DNA of 8,592 nt, taken from assembly GCA_014858325.1 (NCBI GenBank), contig RKCM01000212.1:1-8592 (forward strand). The letters are read 5' to 3'. This DNA comes from Oscillospiraceae bacterium (GTDB lineage Bacteria > Bacillota > Clostridia > Oscillospirales > Ruminococcaceae). A model generated the notes under the pieces. That model ran no database searches, was not told where the DNA came from, and was given only the letters and a program-made list of their open reading frames with translations. Each line of letters starts with the position of its first letter. Position 1 is the stretch's first letter. Position numbers and translations under genes: made by a program. This document shows positions 3,965 through 8,592 of this stretch, in pieces.

Positions 3965-6892
3965 GTGAGAGTAGGTCTTGACATCGGCAGCACCACCATC
4001 AAATGCGTGGTGCTGGATGAACACGATGCACTGGTATATTCGACATACGAACGACACTATAGTCATATTCTGGAAAAAGCGCAGGAGCTGCTGCGCCGCA
4101 TCGACGCCGAGCAGCTGCACGGGGCCAAGGCCCTGCTCAGCATCTCCGGCTCGGCGGGCATGGGCCTGGCCGACAGCTGCAAGGTGCCCTTTGTGCAGGA
4201 GGTGTTTTCCACCCGCGTGGCCGTCAAGCAGTACGTCCCCCAAACGGACTGCGTCATCGAGCTGGGCGGTGAGGACGCAAAGATCCTGTTTTTGACCAAC
4301 GGCACCGAGGTGCGGATGAACGGCAGCTGTGCCGGCGGCACCGGGGCCTTCATCGACCAGATGGCCACTTTGCTGAAAATGAGCGCCGACGAGATGAACA
4401 AGGCGGCCGAAAAGGCACAGCGCACCTACACCATCGCCTCCCGCTGCGGCGTTTTTGCCAAGAGCGATGTGCAGCCCCTCATCAATCAGGGGGCCCGCAC
4501 CGAGGACATCGCGGCCAGCATCTATAAGGCGGTGGTCAACCAGACCATCGCAGGCCTCGCCCAGGGCCGCCCCATTCAGGGCAACATCCTGTATCTGGGC
4601 GGGCCGCTCACCTTCAGCACGGTGCTGCGCAAGAGTTTCGATGAGGCACTGGGGGTGACGGGCACCTGCCCCGAGCACAGCCTGCTCTACGTTGCGCTGG
4701 GCGCAGCCCTCTACGCCGATCAGGAGTTCAATCTCTCGGAAGTGGCCAAAGCACTGGATGAGTATGCCGCTACGGCCACCTACGCCAGCGAGCCGCCGCT
4801 GTTTGCCAGCAAAGAGGAATACGAGGCCTTCCACGCCCGGCACTTGTCCCACTGCGTGCCCCGGGTGCCCTTCAGCGCCCAGTGCGGCCCCGTCCATATC
4901 GGCATCGATTCCGGCTCCACCACCGTCAAGCTGGTGGTCGTGGACGAGAAGAGCCAGATTTTGTACACCAACTACCAGCCCAACCTCGGCAACCCGCTGC
5001 CCCTCATCCGGGAGCAGCTGCTCAAGATTTATCAGGAGCACCCGGGCCTGCAGGTGGCCAGCGTGACCACCACGGGCTACGGCGAGGAGCTTGTGAAAAA
5101 CGCCTTCCGCTGCGATTATGGCCTTGTGGAAACGGTGGCCCACTTTACTGCAGCCAAATACTTCATGCCGGACGTGGATTTCATCATCGACATCGGCGGC
5201 CAGGATATGAAGTGCTTTAAGATCGAGGATGGTGCCATCAGCAACATCTTCCTCAATGAGGCCTGCTCCTCCGGCTGCGGCAGCTTTTTGCAGACCTTCG
5301 CTCAGGCGCTGGGCTACGACGTGAAAGAATTTGCCGCCCTCGGCCTGTTTGCTGACCGCCCCGTCGATCTGGGCAGCCGCTGCACCGTTTTCATGAACAG
5401 CTCGGTGAAGCAGGCCCAGAAGGATGGCGCGTCCATCCAGAACATCTCGGCGGGCCTGTCCATCAGCGTCGTCAAGAATGCGCTGTACAAGGTCATCCGA
5501 GCTTCCAGCCCCGAAGAGCTGGGGCGGAAGATCGTGGTGCAGGGCGGCACCTTCTACAACGAGGCCGTCCTCCGCGCTTTTGAAAAAGAGATGGGCGTCG
5601 AGGTCATCCGTCCCGACATCGCGGGCTTGATGGGCGCTTACGGTGCGGCCCTCTACGGCCTGCGCCAGAGCCATAAAAACGGCCAGACCGTCTCCCAGAT
5701 GATGGACCAGAGAGAGCTGGAGAACTTTGACCAGAAGGTGGTCAGCGTCAAGTGCGGCGGCTGCGGCAACCACTGCCAGCTCACCGTCAATACCTTTGCC
5801 GATGGCCGCAAGTTCATCTCCGGCAACCGCTGCGACAAGCCCGTTACCGGCAAGAGCGAGGACAACAGCCTCAACCTCTATGCCTATAAGCAGCAGCTGC
5901 TGGCCTCCTATAAGCCTGTGCCCGGCAAGCGGGGCTCCATCGGCATTCCCCTGTGCCTGAATTTTTATGAGCTGCTGCCCTTCTGGTGGGCTTTCTGGAC
6001 CAAGCTCGGCTTTGCCGTCCATACCAGCCCGGTGTCCAGCCGCGGGCTTTATCTGGCCGGACAGGCCACCATCCCCAGCGACACCGCCTGTTTCCCCGCC
6101 AAGCTCAGCCACGGCCACATCAAGGCTCTGAGCCAGATGCAGCTGGACGCCATCTTCTACCCCTGCCTGACCTACAACATCGACGAGGGCCTGGGTGACA
6201 ACCACTACAACTGTCCCGTCGTGGCCTATTACCCGGAGGTGCTGGCAGGCAACTGCCCCGAGCTGGAAGGGAAGAAGTTCATCTACGATTACGTCGGCAT
6301 CCACCGCCCCAAGGACTTCGTCCATAAAATGGCGAAGGAAGTGCTGCCGAAATACTTCGGCGGCATCTCCGAGAAAGAGGTGCAGGCCGCAGCCGATGCC
6401 GCCTACGCGGAGTACGAGGCCCACATGGCGAAAATTCGGGTCAGGGGCAGCGAGATCATCGACGAAGCCCGCCGTCAGGGCAAGCGGATCATCGTGCTGG
6501 CGGGCCGCCCCTACCACGTGGACCCGGAGGTCAACCACGGCATCGACCACCTCATCACCCGCCACGGCGCAGCCGTCGTCACCGAGGACAGCATCTCGAA
6601 CCGGGTGCAGAAGTTCCCCACCAGCGTGCTGAACCAGTGGACCTACCACAGCCGCCTGTATGCCGCTGCCAAATACTGCACCACCCAGAAAGATATGGAT
6701 CTGGTGCAGCTGGTGTCCTTCGGCTGCGGCGTGGACGCCATCACCACCGACGAGACCCGCGAGATCTTACAGGAGGGCGGCAAGCTTTACACCCAGCTCA
6801 AGATCGACGAGATCACCAATCTGGGCGCCGTGAACATCCGCCTGCGCAGCCTTTTTGCGGCGCTGGATGAGCGCGACGAAGATCAGAAGTAA
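3965..6892 (+). CDS. Acyl-CoA dehydratase activase-related protein: two tandem BcrA/BadF-type ATPase domains plus DUF2229-type region
   Basis: A 975-residue cytoplasmic protein. Domain 1 (about residues 3-285) and domain 2 (about 310-580) are ASKHA-fold ATPases of the HgdC/BadF/BcrA type: phosphate loops DIGSTT (6-11) and DSGSTT (315-320), second ATP motifs GGED (101-104) and GGQD (411-414). HgdC-type activators hold one [4Fe-4S] cluster between two subunits with two cysteines each; matching cysteines occur in domain 1 (C122, C161) and domain 2 (C434, C473), so one chain could carry the cluster. Residues from about 590 on match DUF2229/HgdB-like sequences: C597-x2-C600-x3-C604-x18-C623, then C709 in TACFPAK, C734, C750 and C921. 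The family drives a low-potential electron into a partner by ATP hydrolysis. The GTG start at 3965 was chosen because AAGGAGG lies 10 nt upstream and the protein then begins right at the ATPase fold. The partner gene starts 14 nt after the stop. Confidence 0.9.
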   Translation: MRVGLDIGSTTIKCVVLDEHDALVYSTYERHYSHILEKAQELLRRIDAEQLHGAKALLSISGSAGMGLADSCKVPFVQEVFSTRVAVKQYVPQTDCVIELGGEDAKILFLTNGTEVRMNGSCAGGTGAFIDQMATLLKMSADEMNKAAEKAQRTYTIASRCGVFAKSDVQPLINQGARTEDIAASIYKAVVNQTIAGLAQGRPIQGNILYLGGPLTFSTVLRKSFDEALGVTGTCPEHSLLYVALGAALYADQEFNLSEVAKALDEYAATATYASEPPLFASKEEYEAFHARHLSHCVPRVPFSAQCGPVHIGIDSGSTTVKLVVVDEKSQILYTNYQPNLGNPLPLIREQLLKIYQEHPGLQVASVTTTGYGEELVKNAFRCDYGLVETVAHFTAAKYFMPDVDFIIDIGGQDMKCFKIEDGAISNIFLNEACSSGCGSFLQTFAQALGYDVKEFAALGLFADRPVDLGSRCTVFMNSSVKQAQKDGASIQNISAGLSISVVKNALYKVIRASSPEELGRKIVVQGGTFYNEAVLRAFEKEMGVEVIRPDIAGLMGAYGAALYGLRQSHKNGQTVSQMMDQRELENFDQKVVSVKCGGCGNHCQLTVNTFADGRKFISGNRCDKPVTGKSEDNSLNLYAYKQQLLASYKPVPGKRGSIGIPLCLNFYELLPFWWAFWTKLGFAVHTSPVSSRGLYLAGQATIPSDTACFPAKLSHGHIKALSQMQLDAIFYPCLTYNIDEGLGDNHYNCPVVAYYPEVLAGNCPELEGKKFIYDYVGIHRPKDFVHKMAKEVLPKYFGGISEKEVQAAADAAYAEYEAHMAKIRVRGSEIIDEARRQGKRIIVLAGRPYHVDPEVNHGIDHLITRHGAAVVTEDSISNRVQKFPTSVLNQWTYHSRLYAAAKYCTTQKDMDLVQLVSFGCGVDAITTDETREILQEGGKLYTQLKIDEITNLGAVNIRLRSLFAALDERDEDQK

Positions 6893-6906
6893 CATAGGAG
6901 GAACCT

Positions 6907-8232
6907 ATGGAATACCAATATCCAAAATTTACCCCGGAGATGAAGAAGACCCATACCATCCTCATCCCCAATATGGCCATCACCCAGTTCCGTCTGCTGA
7001 AGTATGCGCTGGAATACGATGGCTACCAATGCGAGATCCTGGGCAACTGCGGCAGCGCCGTGGCCCAGCTGGGCCTGAAGTATGTCCACAACGACACCTG
7101 CTACCCGGCTCTGCTGGTCATCGGCCAGTTTCTGGACGCTCTGAACAGCGGCAAATACGACCTGCAGCACACCGCCCTGCTCATCACCCAGACCGGCGGC
7201 GGCTGCCGCGCCTCCAACTACATCCATTTGCTCCGCAAGGCCCTCGTCAAGGCGGGCTACCCGGAGATCCCCGTCGCCAGCCTGAACTTCTCGGGTCTGG
7301 AAAAAGACAGCGGCTTCCAGATGACCCTGCCGCTGGCCCGCCGGGCGCTGGCCTGCATCTTCTACGGCGATCTGCTCTGCGCTCTGCGCAACCAGACGGC
7401 CCCCTACGAGGACCAGAAGGGGAGTGCGGACCGGCTGGTGGACAAATGGGTGGAGCGGCTGGGCCGCGTTCTGCTGGCCGGCAAAGGCTTTACCGCCAAG
7501 GAGATGAAGCATACCTTCCCGCTCATCGCAAAAGAGTTTGCCGCCATCCCCGTGACCCGGGTGCCCAAGGTCAAGGTGGGTGTCGTGGGCGAGATCTACG
7601 TCAAATACAGCCCGCTGGGCAACAACGACCTGCAGAAGTTCCTCGAAAGCCAGGATTGCGAGGTCAACTTCCCGGGCCTGATGGGCTTTGTGCAGTATTG
7701 CGCCTTCAACATGGGAGAGGACCACGTCCTCTACGGCGGCAAGCTGGGCACCAAGGTGGTCATCGACCAGTTCCTGAACTATCTGGACAGCATCGAGCGC
7801 GCCATGCTCAAGGCCACCGCCGACGCAGGCTTCTACGCCCCCGGCCCCTTTAAGGAGCTGGTGGAAAAGCCCAAGGGCGTCATCTCCCTCGGTGCCAAGA
7901 TGGGCGAGGGCTGGCTGCTCACCGCCGAGATGATCGAGCTGGTGCAGGGGGGCTACGGCAACATCGTCTGCGCCCAGCCCTTCGGCTGCCTGCCCAACCA
8001 CATCGTGGGCAAGGGCATGGTGAACAAGATCCGGGCGTTGTACCCCAGTGCCAACATCACCCCCATCGATTACGACCCCAGCGCCACCCGTGTCAACCAG
8101 GAAAACCGCATCAAGCTGATGCTGGCCGTGGCCAAGGAGCGGCTGAACGCCCCCGCCGAGGCCCACCCCCTGACGGCGGAGCAGATCGCAGGCGGCGCAC
8201 CGCAGCTGAGCCGCGAGACGGCAAACATCTGA
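6907..8232 (+). CDS. 2-hydroxyacyl-CoA dehydratase (HgdB)-like partner protein
   Basis: A 441-residue protein equivalent to the C-terminal third of the roughly 1400-residue single-chain activase/dehydratase-like proteins of clostridia; it opens with the KKTHTILIPNM segment that follows the linker in those proteins. It shows HgdB-like features: NDTCYPALLVIGQ (C65), TGGGCRASNY (C100), a VGVVGEIYVKYSP strand-loop (about residues 223-236), GMxGF-type core, and near the C-terminus CAQPFGCLPNHI (C355, C361). Relatives use such cysteines to hold [4Fe-4S] or double-cubane clusters for radical or low-potential reductions. AGGAGG lies 5 nt before ATG 6907 and 14 nt separate it from the activase stop, so the pair is co-transcribed and probably co-translated. 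It has its own ribosome binding site, which argues for a true gene split, not a frameshift. The substrate is unknown. Confidence 0.87.
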   Translation: MEYQYPKFTPEMKKTHTILIPNMAITQFRLLKYALEYDGYQCEILGNCGSAVAQLGLKYVHNDTCYPALLVIGQFLDALNSGKYDLQHTALLITQTGGGCRASNYIHLLRKALVKAGYPEIPVASLNFSGLEKDSGFQMTLPLARRALACIFYGDLLCALRNQTAPYEDQKGSADRLVDKWVERLGRVLLAGKGFTAKEMKHTFPLIAKEFAAIPVTRVPKVKVGVVGEIYVKYSPLGNNDLQKFLESQDCEVNFPGLMGFVQYCAFNMGEDHVLYGGKLGTKVVIDQFLNYLDSIERAMLKATADAGFYAPGPFKELVEKPKGVISLGAKMGEGWLLTAEMIELVQGGYGNIVCAQPFGCLPNHIVGKGMVNKIRALYPSANITPIDYDPSATRVNQENRIKLMLAVAKERLNAPAEAHPLTAEQIAGGAPQLSRETANI

Positions 8233-8255
8233 GAAAAAAGAGAGTACCAAAAGAG

Positions 8256-8289
8256 AAAGGCCGCCCGGTGTAAAGACCGGGCGGCTTTA
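8256..8289 (+). terminator. Terminator of the activase operon
   Basis: GCCGCCCGGT (8260-8269) and ACCGGGCGGC (8276-8285) form a perfect 10-bp stem with a 6-nt loop, extended by A-T and G-T pairs at the base (AAAG before, TTT after). It lies 24 nt after the stop codon. The T-run is short, but the stem is very stable. Confidence 0.8.
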
Positions 8290-8307
8290 GTCGTGTCAGA
8301 ATCCGTC

Positions 8308-8344
8308 GAAAAAGCCCGTTTTCTGTGTCGGCAGAAAACGGGCT
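8308..8344 (-). terminator. Rho-independent terminator of rpsR
   Basis: Perfect 13-bp stem (8344-8332 with 8325-8313 on the minus strand, 6-nt loop) followed by five T residues (8312-8308). It lies 46 nt beyond the rpsR stop and points in the rpsR direction. The plus strand lacks a T-run after the stem. Confidence 0.88.
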
Positions 8345-8390
8345 ATGCTGATTGCTGATTATTTTGAAAGGATTGGTAGATTCTTAAAAA

Positions 8391-8592
8391 TTAGTCGCTG
8401 ACGTAGGGCATCAGAGCAACGTGACGAGCACGCTTGATGGCCACGGTCAGGGCGCGCTGATGATAAGCGCAGGTGCCGGTCACACGGCGGGGGATGATCT
8501 TTGCACGCTCAGAGACGTACTTACGCAGACGGGGCACGTCCTTGTAATCGATGGTGTCGATGCGATCGACACAGAAGCTGCAAACCTTCTTG
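8391..8592 (-). CDS. rpsR: Ribosomal protein bS18, C-terminal part
   Basis: The last 66 residues of small-subunit ribosomal protein bS18; the N-terminus lies beyond the right edge. Diagnostic stretches are KVCSFC, IDYKDVPRLRKYVSERAKIIPRR, written here only as landmarks, and TGTCAYHQRALTVAIKRARHVALMPY. It binds 16S rRNA and partners with bS6 on the 30S platform. C4, C7, C41 and H44 of the visible part form a C-x2-C...C-x2-H set, so this is the zinc-binding (C+) version. In most bacteria rpsR follows rpsF and ssb, which would lie to the right, upstream on this strand. The gene is convergent with the activase operon, and the two terminators between them keep them apart. Confidence 0.96.
   Translation of the reverse strand, partial: KKVCSFCVDRIDTIDYKDVPRLRKYVSERAKIIPRRVTGTCAYHQRALTVAIKRARHVALMPYVSD

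Noticed and set aside
3773..6649. Minus-strand open frame of 958 codons opposite the activase gene
   Set aside because: The protein on the plus strand has recognisable domains throughout, and the antisense frame is a low-complexity Ala/Gly/His/Asp-rich product without motif or ribosome binding site, as expected from GC-rich third positions.
6883..8250. Minus-strand open frame of 455 codons opposite the HgdB-like gene
   Set aside because: Same shadow effect; the plus frame carries conserved family motifs and a good ribosome binding site.

Overview
The window looks like chromosomal DNA of a GC-rich anaerobic Firmicute, most likely an Oscillospiraceae member of the Faecalibacterium/Gemmiger/Subdoligranulum type. 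This is an inference from strong AGGAGG ribosome binding sites, clostridial protein types (two-gene acyl-CoA dehydratase activase system, stand-alone HMA protein, zinc-type bS18) and a palindromic intergenic repeat of the kind I associate with that group.

Layout. Bases 1-426 (+) hold the C-terminal end of a radical SAM protein. It faces a convergent MATE-family efflux gene (547-1869, -), with a 24-bp perfect hairpin between them. The MATE gene has a good promoter, and an intrinsic terminator lies between that promoter and its start codon, which suggests premature-termination control. Divergent from it is a small gene (2285-2548, +) for an 87-residue heavy-metal-associated (HMA) domain protein; a DtxR-type-looking inverted repeat precedes it and a 103-bp palindromic repeat element overlaps its stop codon. 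Next is a ketopantoate reductase-like dehydrogenase (2671-3642, +) that lacks two expected active-site asparagines, closed by a clear terminator.

Bases 3827-8289 form one transcription unit: a near-consensus promoter, a roughly 100-nt leader with competing stems, a 975-residue protein with two tandem BcrA/BadF-type ATPase domains plus a DUF2229-type region (3965-6892), and a 441-residue HgdB-like partner (6907-8232). A strong hairpin terminator follows. Together the two proteins correspond to the roughly 1400-residue single-chain activase/dehydratase-like proteins of other clostridia. The ATPase part would inject a low-potential electron, driven by ATP, into an iron-sulfur cluster of the dehydratase-like part. 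The substrate is unknown, and no CoA-transferase or dedicated dehydratase subunits are present here. This is the most interesting system in the window.

The right end (8391-8592, -) is the C-terminal part of rpsR (ribosomal protein bS18) with its own minus-strand terminator. I found no tRNA, rRNA, CRISPR, transposase or phage genes. The long minus-strand open frames opposite 3965-8232, and similar frames elsewhere, are shadows of GC-rich coding sequence.
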